Assembly: GCA_025055285.1 (NCBI GenBank)
Contig: JANWXM010000003.1
Coordinates: 122,568 to 186,567, forward strand
Reading direction: 5' to 3'
From: Saprospiraceae bacterium
GTDB lineage: Bacteria; Bacteroidota; Bacteroidia; Chitinophagales; Saprospiraceae
DNA: 64,000 bases
Positions within the stretch are counted from its first letter, which is position 1, and each line of letters opens with the position of its first letter. A program made the translations under genes and the position numbers. Below, piece after piece: positions 57,138 through 64,000 of the stretch. Under the pieces are notes generated by a model. It ran no database searches and was not told the DNA's origin. It was given only the letters and a program-made list of their open reading frames with translations.

Positions 57138-58019
57138 TTACAAGGCTTCTTCAGCACTTGCAATAAGAAGCTTGGCCGCATACTCGACGTCATTTTGCTG
57201 CAGGGCCACGCGCGCCAACTGATGTAAATGTGCTACGCCCTGATGTTGCTGAATTGCCTCTGCTACAGCAGGATCGGCAAGCGCTTCTTCGCGGCTGGGT
57301 AGGCGTGTCAACGCTGCAATGCGCGCTAACTCATTACCTGTAAGCACGGGGCTATGACGCACCGACGGCGGCAGTGCATCGAAGCCTACACCATATTCAT
57401 CTACTTTCTGCACTACTTCGAAAACCGCCTCTCCGCTGGCTCGAGCGTAATAAAAACGGCCCAGACGCCCAATGAGGTCAATTTTATGCGGGTCAATGCG
57501 CCCGCTAGGTGTCAGGACTCCTTCAGAAATATGCATAAGTAACATGCGACAAATGATGAGATTGCCCGCTCCGCCTTTTTCTCCAAGAGGAAGAATATTT
57601 TCCACTACACATTCCATGTGCACAGGACTCTCCGCTACGCGAAAGGGGCGCACCCGTTCTGAAGGAAGTGGCGTAAAGCCTGCTTTTTCGAATTCGTTGA
57701 TGTTGGCATCGTATTCAATGCTGCACAGGGCCATCTGACGCGCCATAGCATATGTTACGGCGTTGATGACCACCTCACCTGTCTCCTGAACATTGCGCAA
57801 AGTGTCCTTTGTCGTATTGTTCTCCACTCGGCGATTCGAAGAAAAAATGAGGATGGGGGGATTACTGCTAAAGGCATTGAAAAAACTATAGGGTGCTAAA
57901 TTGGGTACGCCATCAGCACTCATGGTGCTAGCGAAAGCAATGGGTCGTGGGCCCACTGCACCTAAAATAAACTGATGTAAGTCCTTTGTAGCAATTTGTG
58001 TTGGATCAACCTTTAGCAT
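57138..58019 (-). CDS. Flavin reductase-like FMN-binding split-barrel protein
   Basis: 293 residues from the ATG at 58019. The flavin-reductase domain fills about residues 15-200 (FILGAVGPRPIAFASTMSADG, then NLAPYSFFNAFSSNPPILIFS). The family supplies reduced flavin to monooxygenases or acts as a small NAD(P)H:flavin oxidoreductase. The C-terminal ~90 residues (from about 205) are helical and of unknown role. An upstream in-frame extension to 58145 is rejected because it overlaps the divergent TlpA gene. Divergent start spacing is only 45 bases. Confidence 0.85.
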   Translation of the reverse strand: MLKVDPTQIATKDLHQFILGAVGPRPIAFASTMSADGVPNLAPYSFFNAFSSNPPILIFSSNRRVENNTTKDTLRNVQETGEVVINAVTYAMARQMALCSIEYDANINEFEKAGFTPLPSERVRPFRVAESPVHMECVVENILPLGEKGGAGNLIICRMLLMHISEGVLTPSGRIDPHKIDLIGRLGRFYYARASGEAVFEVVQKVDEYGVGFDALPPSVRHSPVLTGNELARIAALTRLPSREEALADPAVAEAIQQHQGVAHLHQLARVALQQNDVEYAAKLLIASAEEAL

Positions 58020-58047
58020 TTTACAGCTGTTTTTTCCTAAACTTGCG

Positions 58048-58055
58048 CAAAAATA
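58048..58055 (-). promoter_or_regulatory. -7 box (TATTTTTG) for flavin reductase gene
   Basis: Exact TAnnTTTG match on the minus strand, 28 bases before the ATG at 58019, in the 45-base gap shared with the divergent TlpA gene. No -33 TTG at normal spacing. Confidence 0.4.
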
Positions 58056-58064
58056 CGCGATCCA

Positions 58065-58580
58065 ATGCCCATCGGAAGTTGGAAGACTGCTGTAGCCATA
58101 GGGATCCTCCTCCTGGGGGGGGTGGCCTACTGGAAATATCGCCAACCTCGATTCGTGGCAGGGGACCGCTTAGCCGACTTTTCGTTTACACTAGCCGATG
58201 GGCGTCAAGTTCACCTCTCAGATTGGAAGGGCAAGTATGTGCTCATCCACTTCTGGGGCAGTTGGTGTGGGCCGTGTAGAGAAGAAAACCGCGAGCTGCG
58301 CCGCCTGTACGCAAAATACCGCCATGTCAATTTCGACATAATCAGTATAGGGATTGAACAAACGCGCCGAGCGTGGGAACAAGCTCTTCAAACCGACAGC
58401 TTAGTCTGGCCACACCATGCCCTTGAGTTGGAGCGTTTTCAAGGCCCCCTGGCCAAACATTTTCGAGTGCGTGCAATACCGACTACTTTCTTAATCAACC
58501 CTCAAGGGGTAATTATGGGCGTTAATCTGTCGCCCTATCAGTTGGAGCACATGCTGCGCAAGGCAAAGGGAGAAAACTGA
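58065..58580 (+). CDS. Membrane-anchored TlpA/ResA-like thiol-disulfide oxidoreductase
   Basis: 171 residues: an N-terminal membrane anchor (AVAIGILLLGGVAYW), then a thioredoxin fold facing the periplasm with active site WCGPC (C68, C71) and the cis-Pro loop RAIPTTFLI (about 146-154). It reduces disulfides, for example in cytochrome c maturation or envelope proteins. ATG at 58065, divergent from the flavin reductase gene. Followed by grpE after 77 bases, probably an independent unit. Confidence 0.9.
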   Translation: MPIGSWKTAVAIGILLLGGVAYWKYRQPRFVAGDRLADFSFTLADGRQVHLSDWKGKYVLIHFWGSWCGPCREENRELRRLYAKYRHVNFDIISIGIEQTRRAWEQALQTDSLVWPHHALELERFQGPLAKHFRVRAIPTTFLINPQGVIMGVNLSPYQLEHMLRKAKGEN

Positions 58581-58613
58581 CACATTGGCAGAATAACTAC
58601 TAGGGCACAATCC

Positions 58614-58642
58614 TTGTGGCATCGTCGCGAACGCTTTATTTG
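58614..58642 (+). promoter_or_regulatory. Candidate promoter of grpE-dnaJ
   Basis: TTG (58614-58616), 18 bases, then TTTATTTG (58635-58642), one mismatch from TAnnTTTG. It lies 15 bases before the grpE ATG. No CIRCE-type inverted repeat (the HrcA operator) was found here. Confidence 0.35.
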
Positions 58643-58657
58643 TTTGAGCAACAGCCT

Positions 58658-59236
58658 ATGAACGATAATAGTAAAAATCAACAGCCCGTAGCAGAAGAGC
58701 AACACGCAGAACTTGCGGAAGAACAGCAGCCTACGTTCCCTGCAGAGGTGGCTGCAGAAGCGCCAGCGCAGGCAGAGGTAGATACGTCCGGCGAAACTCC
58801 AGCAGCTGAAGGAGAAAACTGGCAGCAGCGCTACGAAGAACTTCACAACAAATACCTCTATTTGTTGTCGGATTTTCAGAATTATAAACGTCATGTTGCT
58901 CGAGAGCGGTTAGAAATGGAAGTCGCAGCGGGACGTGACATTATGTCAGCCCTATTGCCCATTTTAGACGATTTTGACAGGGCAGCAAAGAACAACGCCT
59001 TAGACGAGGGCATAGCCCTCATTCATCACAAACTGTTATACACTTTACAAAGTAAAGGCTTACAATTGATTGAAGTACAAGTAGGCGAGGAACTCAACCC
59101 AGACACCCACGAGGCAGTTGCTGAAGTTCCTGCGCCCTCTGAGCAGTTGCAGGGAAAAATCGTGGACATCGTTGAAAAGGGTTATCGTCTGGGCGAGCGT
59201 ATTCTTCGCCATGCCAAAGTAGTGGTGGGCAAATAA
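58658..59236 (+). CDS. grpE: GrpE, nucleotide-exchange factor of DnaK
   Basis: 192 residues. A disordered Glu/Gln-rich N-terminus (about 1-55), then the long dimerising helix (QQRYEELHNKYLYLLSDFQNYKRH) and the beta domain with VQVGEELNPDTHEAVAEVPA and GYRLGERILRHAKVVVG, the family signature. It releases ADP from DnaK. ATG at 58658; 14 residues upstream in frame lack conservation. dnaJ follows after 6 bases, clearly one operon. dnaK is not in the window. Confidence 0.96.
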   Translation: MNDNSKNQQPVAEEQHAELAEEQQPTFPAEVAAEAPAQAEVDTSGETPAAEGENWQQRYEELHNKYLYLLSDFQNYKRHVARERLEMEVAAGRDIMSALLPILDDFDRAAKNNALDEGIALIHHKLLYTLQSKGLQLIEVQVGEELNPDTHEAVAEVPAPSEQLQGKIVDIVEKGYRLGERILRHAKVVVGK

Positions 59237-59242
59237 AAACCT

Positions 59243-60400
59243 ATGGCAAAGCGCGACTATTATGAAATTCTAGGCGTTCCGAGAAACGCTACAGAGGACG
59301 AAATCAAAAGAGCCTATCGGAAGAAGGCTTTAGAATACCATCCAGATAGAAATCCAGGAAATAAAGAGGCGGAGGAGAAGTTTAAAGAAGCAGCCGAAGC
59401 TTATGACGTGCTGCGCGACCCTGAAAAGCGCGCCATCTATGACCGGTATGGTCACGAAGGTCTTAATCAAAGTGGCGGCAGCCCGCGCTTCGAAGGAATG
59501 AATATGGAAGACATTCTCCGCCATTTCGGCTTCGGAGACGACATTTTTGCTGAATTCTTTGGCACGCGTCGCTCAGGTTTTGGCTCTCGCGGACACGTGA
59601 AAGGAGAGCGCGGCTCCAACTTACGCATCCGCGTAAAACTGACCCTAGAGGAAATCGCCACAGGCGTCCACAAAAAAATTAAAGTGCGGCGCCAATTGAG
59701 GTGCTCCTCCTGTAACGGTAGCGGAGCGCGAAACCAAAGTGACGTAGAGACCTGTAGCACGTGTCGAGGAGCAGGTGTAGTTGGGCGCATTACCCAAACG
59801 CCCTTTGGCCCTATGCAGACTGCTGTAACCTGTCCAGCTTGCAATGGAGCGGGCCAAACCATACGCGCTACCTGCCCAGCATGCCGAGGTGAAGGCCGTG
59901 TAGTCGCCGAAGACACTATTGATGTGGATATTCCAGCTGGCGTGCACGAGGGAATTCAACTCTCCGTCTCAGGCAAGGGAAATGCTGGCCTACGCGGCGG
60001 ACCAAGCGGCGACCTTATCATCAACATAGAAGAGCTGCCCCACGACCAGTTCACGCGCGAAGGCCGCAATATCTTACACGAACTATTTATCAACATCGCA
60101 GACGCTGCGCTGGGAGCTCAGGTAGAAGTACCTACCCTAGAAGGACGTGCTCGCATTAAAATACCCGCCGGCACCCAGTCGGGCAAAATCTTCCGTCTAC
60201 GCGGAAAAGGACTCCCCTCTCTTGAAGGACACGAACGCGGAGACCTCCTCATCCACGTGAACATCTGGACTCCCAAGAGACTCACCGATGAAGAGCGCCG
60301 CATCCTCGAACAGCTGCGCTACATGCCCAACTTTAACCCCTCGCCTACGAAGGAAGATCGCACCTTCTTCGAGCGCGTGCGCGATGTGTTCGGCAGCTAG
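59243..60400 (+). CDS. dnaJ: DnaJ chaperone
   Basis: 385 residues, normal length. J domain with HPD at 33-35, a Gly/Phe-containing linker, then the zinc domain with four CxxCxGxG repeats ([32 protein letters not shown]) and the C-terminal substrate-binding domains ([39 protein letters not shown]). It delivers substrates to DnaK and stimulates its ATPase. Follows grpE by 6 bases; stop TAG. Confidence 0.97.
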   Translation: MAKRDYYEILGVPRNATEDEIKRAYRKKALEYHPDRNPGNKEAEEKFKEAAEAYDVLRDPEKRAIYDRYGHEGLNQSGGSPRFEGMNMEDILRHFGFGDDIFAEFFGTRRSGFGSRGHVKGERGSNLRIRVKLTLEEIATGVHKKIKVRRQLRCSSCNGSGARNQSDVETCSTCRGAGVVGRITQTPFGPMQTAVTCPACNGAGQTIRATCPACRGEGRVVAEDTIDVDIPAGVHEGIQLSVSGKGNAGLRGGPSGDLIINIEELPHDQFTREGRNILHELFINIADAALGAQVEVPTLEGRARIKIPAGTQSGKIFRLRGKGLPSLEGHERGDLLIHVNIWTPKRLTDEERRILEQLRYMPNFNPSPTKEDRTFFERVRDVFGS

Positions 60401-60432
60401 ACGGGACTATTCGAGCCAGAAAATTTCGCACC

Positions 60433-60899
60433 TCATTGAGGCTCCAGCTCCCGCGCCCTGCCCGACATGCGGTTCATCTCTCCTCTGTCTGCATTGCTGG
60501 CGATGAGAATAGGCACACCGATCATTACTAGCGGAATTCCACAGAAAAGGCCTATCCTCAGAAGCACAACTCCTGCAGCAAAAGTTTCTTCAGACTCGGA
60601 AGTCAACAGTTGCCCTCTCATAAAGCCCAAAGCAAGCATGCCTAATCCGGCACCCGTAGTAATCTATTCAATCTGATTATGCGTCTGCCAACTATCCCAA
60701 TGCCTGATAGTGCTCAGGAGCGCATTATTCATCTCTCTGTATTCAAACTTATAATCCGATAAAAGAATCTTATGCGATAGAAAAAATTCGCGATTCTCCA
60801 GAATTTTTTTCTTTTGAGCCTCAGTAAGGGTATCTTCACTAAAGCCGACTGCTGCAAACAGTACAAAGCCGGCTAAGAAAACAAAACAGGGCTACGCAT
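60433..60899 (-). pseudogene. Small membrane protein interrupted by an in-frame amber codon
   Basis: On the minus strand one frame stays protein-like for ~150 codons and is broken by a single TAG at 60664-60666. Before it: a hydrophobic helix (LAGFVLFAAVGF), then SEDTLTEAQKKKILENREFF and REMNNALLSTIRHWDSWQTH. After it: a second hydrophobic run (ITTGAGLGMLALGFM), a third (VVLLRIGLFCGIPLVMIGVPIL) and a charged end. A start ATG at 60899 (MRSPVLFS) is out of frame by one base, so a frameshift near 60870-60890 is also likely. TAG is used as a normal stop by dnaJ next door, so readthrough is unlikely. No family recognised. Alternatively the downstream 68-residue part is translated alone. Confidence 0.6.
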
Positions 60900-61066
60900 A
60901 GCTCAGCTCGAGAAATTGCCTTGCTTACGGGTAGGTCGCTAAGATACGGGATAACTCGTCATGTAGGAAAAACGATGTACACAAGCAGCCAAACTGCACC
61001 CGGAACCATGAGCTATTTTCCAAAGGTCCATGCCTGGGCTGGCTTTACTATGTGCTCATCCTACCA
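60900..61066. other. Short intergenic between decayed membrane gene and glgC 3' end
   Basis: 167 bases; nothing recognised. Plus-strand open frames here are shadows of glgC. Confidence 0.35.
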
Positions 61067-62338
61067 CTACAGAATGCGCGTACCAGAGGGAATAACAGCG
61101 CCCTTCTTTACAACGACAATGCCATCGCGAATGCAATACTCAGGTGTCTCCATGTCAGGAAGATGGCTGCCGCCCTTGATAATGACGTCATCTCCTATGC
61201 GGCAATCTTTATCAATGATTGCGCGCTCGATATGGCAATTTGCTCCTATGCCCATTGGTATCTCCTCTGGATGGGCAGCGATCTCGGCGAGTGTTTGATA
61301 GCTGTCGTTGCCCATCACAATTGCTTCTTTGATAACAGAATTTTCTCCGATGCGCGAGCGCAGGCCAATAACCGCTATGTCAATCATGCGCGCGTGAATG
61401 ATCGAGCCCTCCGCTACGATAGCGCGGTTGATTTGCGTTCCGCCGTAAAATTTAGCGGGTGGTAACATGCGGCCGCGCGTATAAATGGGCTTCCGCTGGT
61501 CGAAGAGGTTGAATTCAGGAATATGAGTAGTTAGCTCCAAATTAGCCTCAAAGAAGGATCGAATAGTACCGATATCTGTCCAGTATCCGTCGAAGGGATA
61601 GGCTACCACGCGATAGCCGCTTTCAATAGCGGCCGGAATGATTTCCTTTCCAAAATCAGTAGCTTGAGGATTTTTGTCGAACAGGTCGCTAAGGGCCTTC
61701 CGGCTGAAGATGTAAATCCCCATAGAAGCCATATAGATCCGCCCGCGTTTTTGATAAGCAGGGCTGACGTCGCTGACCCACTCAGGCAATTGCTCCGCTC
61801 TAGGTTTTTCGATGAATCGCGAGATATACCCTTGATTGTTGGCTTTCATAATGCCAAAGCTTACGGCATCGCGGGCGTTTACTGGCAAGCAGGCAATCGT
61901 CAGGTCAGCTTTCTTCTCGATGTGCCAATAGGCCATCTCCTCGAAATCCATCTGGTAAAGTTGGTCTCCTGACAAGATGAGCACATAGTCAAACTCGTGG
62001 CGTTCATAATGCTTTCGACTCTGGCGTACAGCATCAGCTGTACCTTGAAACCACGAGAAATCTCCCGGTGTTTGTTCAGCAGCCAAAATATCTACAAAGC
62101 CATGGGTAAAATGATCAAAATTATAAGCATTTTTAATGTGAGCATTCAATGAGGCAGAATTATATTGAGTCAAGACGAACATACGCCTTACGCCAGAGTT
62201 AATGCAATTAGAGAGCGGAATGTCGATAAGGCGGTACTTACCTGCAATGGGCACAGCTGGTTTAGCCCGTTTTTCTGTAAGGGGATAAAGGCGAGTGCCG
62301 GCGCCACCACCTAGGATGAGGCAGATCATCTTGATCAT
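61067..62338 (-). CDS. glgC: Glucose-1-phosphate adenylyltransferase (ADP-glucose pyrophosphorylase)
   Basis: 423 residues. Makes ADP-glucose for glycogen synthesis. Nucleotidyltransferase core GGGAGTRLYPLTEKRAKPAVPIAG-type (about 9-31), IPLSNCINSG, FQGTADAVRQ, LSGDQLYQMDF and the sugar-phosphate block FIEKP (about 174), then a C-terminal beta-helix (IGENSVIKEAIVMGNDSY, GIGANCHIERAIIDKDCRIGDDVIIKGG). Typical length for bacterial GlgC. ATG at 62338, with an internal ATG at 62329. No other glg genes are adjacent. Confidence 0.95.
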   Translation of the reverse strand: MIKMICLILGGGAGTRLYPLTEKRAKPAVPIAGKYRLIDIPLSNCINSGVRRMFVLTQYNSASLNAHIKNAYNFDHFTHGFVDILAAEQTPGDFSWFQGTADAVRQSRKHYERHEFDYVLILSGDQLYQMDFEEMAYWHIEKKADLTIACLPVNARDAVSFGIMKANNQGYISRFIEKPRAEQLPEWVSDVSPAYQKRGRIYMASMGIYIFSRKALSDLFDKNPQATDFGKEIIPAAIESGYRVVAYPFDGYWTDIGTIRSFFEANLELTTHIPEFNLFDQRKPIYTRGRMLPPAKFYGGTQINRAIVAEGSIIHARMIDIAVIGLRSRIGENSVIKEAIVMGNDSYQTLAEIAAHPEEIPMGIGANCHIERAIIDKDCRIGDDVIIKGGSHLPDMETPEYCIRDGIVVVKKGAVIPSGTRIL

Positions 62339-62478
62339 AAGCTTGGGCGCAATTGTTGCCGCTAATGTAAGTTTGTCAGCCGCATTTTAAGCACGCTTAG
62401 AAGAAAAAAAGCACTGGTCGCCTTTCCTTTTGCGCAGGCGAATAGAAGAATTGAGCATCTTGCCAATGCTCATCTTCT

Positions 62479-62486
62479 TATATTTG
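62479..62486 (+). promoter_or_regulatory. Upstream -7 box (TATATTTG) for response regulator
   Basis: Exact consensus match, 176 bases before the ATG, just after the TGAGCAT/ATGCTCA dyad. A TTG about 16 bases upstream is closer than usual. The dyad could be an operator or hairpin. Confidence 0.35.
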
Positions 62487-62650
62487 CCCCACTCCCTGTG
62501 TTGAGGTTTTATATACACACTACTTAAGCGTAGACGGCGTGCAGTGCTACACGAATAATGCAGAACAGTCGGACACGACAACCCCTTAGTATATTGCAAA
62601 TTAACATTTACTTAAACTCTTAGTCAAAGGAGTGCTGCGGGAGGGCATGC

Positions 62651-62658
62651 TACTTTTG
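62651..62658 (+). promoter_or_regulatory. Proximal -7 box (TACTTTTG) for response regulator
   Basis: Exact TAnnTTTG match with TGCT between it and the ATG at 62663, the same TACTTTTG-N4-ATG layout as the SGNH hydrolase gene. Predicts a leaderless transcript. Confidence 0.42.
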
Positions 62659-62662
62659 TGCT

Positions 62663-63361
62663 ATGAAAACAACGAAAGACGCGCAAGCTGGGGCTAAAAT
62701 TCTGCTAGTTGACGACGAGCCGGATATTTTAGAATTTCTTCGATACAACTTGCGCAAAGAAGGTTTCGAGGTTGTGACCGCTCCTGACGGTAAAGCTGCC
62801 CTCGAAGTGGCAGAGCGTGAGAAACCCGACCTTATCGTTCTAGACATTATGATGCCTGAGCTCGACGGGGTGGAGACCTGTCGCCTGTTGCGCAAAAACA
62901 AAGTATTTGCCAAAACGCCCATTGCTTTCCTTACGGCTCGCGACGAAGATTTTTCGCAAATTACAGCCCTAGATGTAGGAGGGGATGACTACATTACAAA
63001 ACCAATTAAGCCTCGGGTTCTGGTTAGCCGTATCAACGCGCTCTTGCGCCGAGCTGCTTATCAAAATGAAGAGCAAGAGATTATCGAAGCGAATGATTTG
63101 GTCATTGACCGTCAAAAAGTTCTAGTTTATCGCCAGGGTCAACCCATAGAGTTGCCCAAAAAGGAATTTGAAATTCTGTGGATGCTAGCTTCTCGACCAG
63201 GTCGCGTGTTTACCCGTGAAGAAATTTTCGACAAAATCTGGGGAAGTGATGTCATTGTTGGACATAGAACCATAGATGTGCACGTGCGTAAATTACGCGA
63301 GCGAATCGGCGAGCACTACATTAAGACAATGAAAGGAATCGGTTATAAGTTTGAATTTTGA
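62663..63361 (+). CDS. OmpR/PhoB-family response regulator
   Basis: 232 residues. Receiver domain (1-125) with acidic pocket VDDEPD, phosphoacceptor D61 in LIVLDIMMP, switch Thr in FLTARD and Lys in YITKPIKP. C-terminal winged-helix DNA-binding domain (about 135-232: LPKKEFEILWMLASRPGRVFTREEIF, HRTIDVHVRKLRERIG). It regulates transcription after phosphorylation by a histidine kinase. No kinase gene follows; an IS element starts within ~120 bases of its stop. Resembles Bacteroidota PhoB/PhoP-type regulators; signal unknown. Confidence 0.94.
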   Translation: MKTTKDAQAGAKILLVDDEPDILEFLRYNLRKEGFEVVTAPDGKAALEVAEREKPDLIVLDIMMPELDGVETCRLLRKNKVFAKTPIAFLTARDEDFSQITALDVGGDDYITKPIKPRVLVSRINALLRRAAYQNEEQEIIEANDLVIDRQKVLVYRQGQPIELPKKEFEILWMLASRPGRVFTREEIFDKIWGSDVIVGHRTIDVHVRKLRERIGEHYIKTMKGIGYKFEF

Positions 63362-63482
63362 AGCCTTTTCTATAACAATACTTCGTAAAGAAATTGGCCT
63401 ATCCGATTTGAAAATGTTGAGATAAAAAAAGGGCAAAAGTTTAGGTTTGTGGTGTAAAACAATAACCCAACAACTTCTGCCC
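63362..63482. mobile_element. Left-end region of insertion sequence, boundary not resolved
   Basis: The 121 bases between the response regulator stop and the transposase ATG include an imperfect inverted pair GGGCAAAAG (about 63437-63445) and CTTCTGCCC, 8 of 9 matching, just before the ATG. The IS left end lies somewhere in this stretch; the terminal inverted repeat cannot be confirmed because the right end is outside the window. Confidence 0.35.
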
Positions 63483-64000
63483 ATGAACGTCGAAACGCTC
63501 ATAAACGCAATAATACAGCAAATGCCGAACGTGAACAAATGGCAACGCGATTTTTTTCTCCACCACCTGGGCTTATTCCTGTCCCTTCGTGGCCGGTACA
63601 CCTACCTGAATTTTGAGCGCTACGGCCAAAAGAACGAACTGACCTACCGCAACCACTACCAGTCGGGCTTTGATTTTCAGCCGTTTAACCGGCTCTTGAT
63701 CATCGAGAAATTTACCAGCCCTCAACGCCTGCTTGCCTTTGACCCTTCCTACCTTCCCAAAAGTGGTAAGCGCACGCCCGGTGTGGGCTACTTTTGGTCT
63801 GGGTGTGCCAACCGGGCGCAATGGGGTCTAGAGTTGTGCGGTTTTGCGGCGGTGGACGTGCAGGCCAACCCGGCGGTGCACGATTTCGCAGCCCAAACCT
63901 TGCCGCACAAGGGCCAGAGGCTGATGGATTTTTATGGCAACCTGTTGAGGCAACAGGCTCCCAAACTGCTCAAAATGAGCAAATGCTTGGCGGTTGATGC
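63483..64000 (+). CDS. DDE transposase of an insertion sequence, 3' end outside window
   Basis: 172 residues are visible with no stop before the window end. It reads MNVETLINAIIQQMPNVNKW, then FFLHHLGLFLSLRGRYTYLN, with FDPSYLPKSGKRTPG (probable first catalytic Asp region) and LAVDA at the edge (probable second Asp). It resembles IS4/IS701-type DDE transposases common in Bacteroidota. Its visible GC and codon use look higher than neighbouring genes, consistent with a mobile element. The family call is from recall, not a search. Confidence 0.8.
   Translation, partial: MNVETLINAIIQQMPNVNKWQRDFFLHHLGLFLSLRGRYTYLNFERYGQKNELTYRNHYQSGFDFQPFNRLLIIEKFTSPQRLLAFDPSYLPKSGKRTPGVGYFWSGCANRAQWGLELCGFAAVDVQANPAVHDFAAQTLPHKGQRLMDFYGNLLRQQAPKLLKMSKCLAVD

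Larger units (their letters stand above)
62339..62662. other. Divergent intergenic region between glgC and response regulator
   Basis: 324 bases. It holds a perfect 7-bp hairpin TGAGCAT-cttgcca-ATGCTCA (about 62451-62472, within a base or so), a TATATTTG box (62479-62486) and a second -7 box (62651-62658), both on plus. Nothing coding. Confidence 0.5.

Noticed and set aside
58581..58657. CIRCE-type heat-shock operator upstream of grpE
   Set aside because: No TTAGCACTC-N9-GAGTGCTAA inverted repeat present.

Overview
The window reads as chromosomal DNA of a Bacteroidota bacterium of moderate GC. It carries several hallmarks of the phylum. There is type IX secretion machinery (PorP/SprF and a PorE-like OmpA protein) and at least five secretion-tail cargo proteins, two with SprB-repeat/CHU_C C-termini and three with type A tails. 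There is also a TamL-type lipidated Omp85 protein, an SDR-type threonine dehydrogenase, a fused alpha-beta 2-oxo-acid dehydrogenase E1, and promoter boxes of the TAnnTTTG type. Domain content resembles Saprospiria/Chitinophagia, but that placement is inference. I see no rRNA, tRNA, CRISPR array or prophage. One IS element enters at the right edge.

Layout. 1-14.7 kb: a type IX region. A truncated SprB-repeat protein is followed by a PhoD-like phosphatase, gpsA, porP/sprF with a porE-like gene, a lipoyl E2 acyltransferase (minus strand), a 1425-residue CUB + SprB-repeat adhesin and an SGNH hydrolase with a secretion tail. 15-21.3 kb: an ArnT-like glycosyltransferase, an M14 carboxypeptidase, a rhomboid protease and two tandem paralogous outer-membrane barrel proteins, one of which seems to have lost its signal peptide. 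22-26 kb: a compact minus-strand operon tolC - ECF sigma - anti-sigma-like - Spy-like periplasmic protein, divergent from threonine dehydrogenase. 27-34.5 kb: a sugar nucleotidyltransferase, a lemA-TPM-TPM operon, a TrmH-type rRNA methyltransferase divergent from tamL, and an NAD(P)-binding protein. 34.5-43.6 kb: an RND pump, ApbE, a 1163-residue BNR/VPS10-like lipidated protein with a secretion tail, and a heavily decayed S51 (cyanophycinase-like) peptidase pseudogene.

43.7-54 kb: the E1 fusion, an M48 peptidase, a second ECF sigma/anti-sigma pair with stop-start overlap, ribA, a secreted GH13 amylase and a methyltransferase. 54-62.4 kb: a TonB-dependent receptor with a clear promoter and terminator, a flavin reductase divergent from a TlpA thioredoxin, grpE-dnaJ, a second decayed gene (a small membrane protein interrupted by one amber codon) and glgC. 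62.6-64 kb: an OmpR-type response regulator, then a truncated DDE transposase.

How the parts fit. Much of the window concerns the cell envelope: export of large adhesins and hydrolases through the type IX system, outer-membrane assembly (TamL), efflux (TolC, RND) and two sigma/anti-sigma modules that probably sense envelope state. Central metabolism is represented by the E1/E2 of one 2-oxo-acid dehydrogenase complex (separated by about 35 kb), threonine catabolism, glycerol-3-phosphate and riboflavin synthesis, glycogen precursor synthesis (glgC) and extracellular alpha-glucan use (GH13). I found no wholly new system. The observations most worth following up are the two previously unmarked pseudogenes, the degenerate barrel paralog, the PorP/PorE unit sitting between two type-B cargo genes, the lipobox-plus-secretion-tail protein, and the recurrent placement of the -7 promoter box 4-10 bases before the start codon, which predicts leaderless transcripts.
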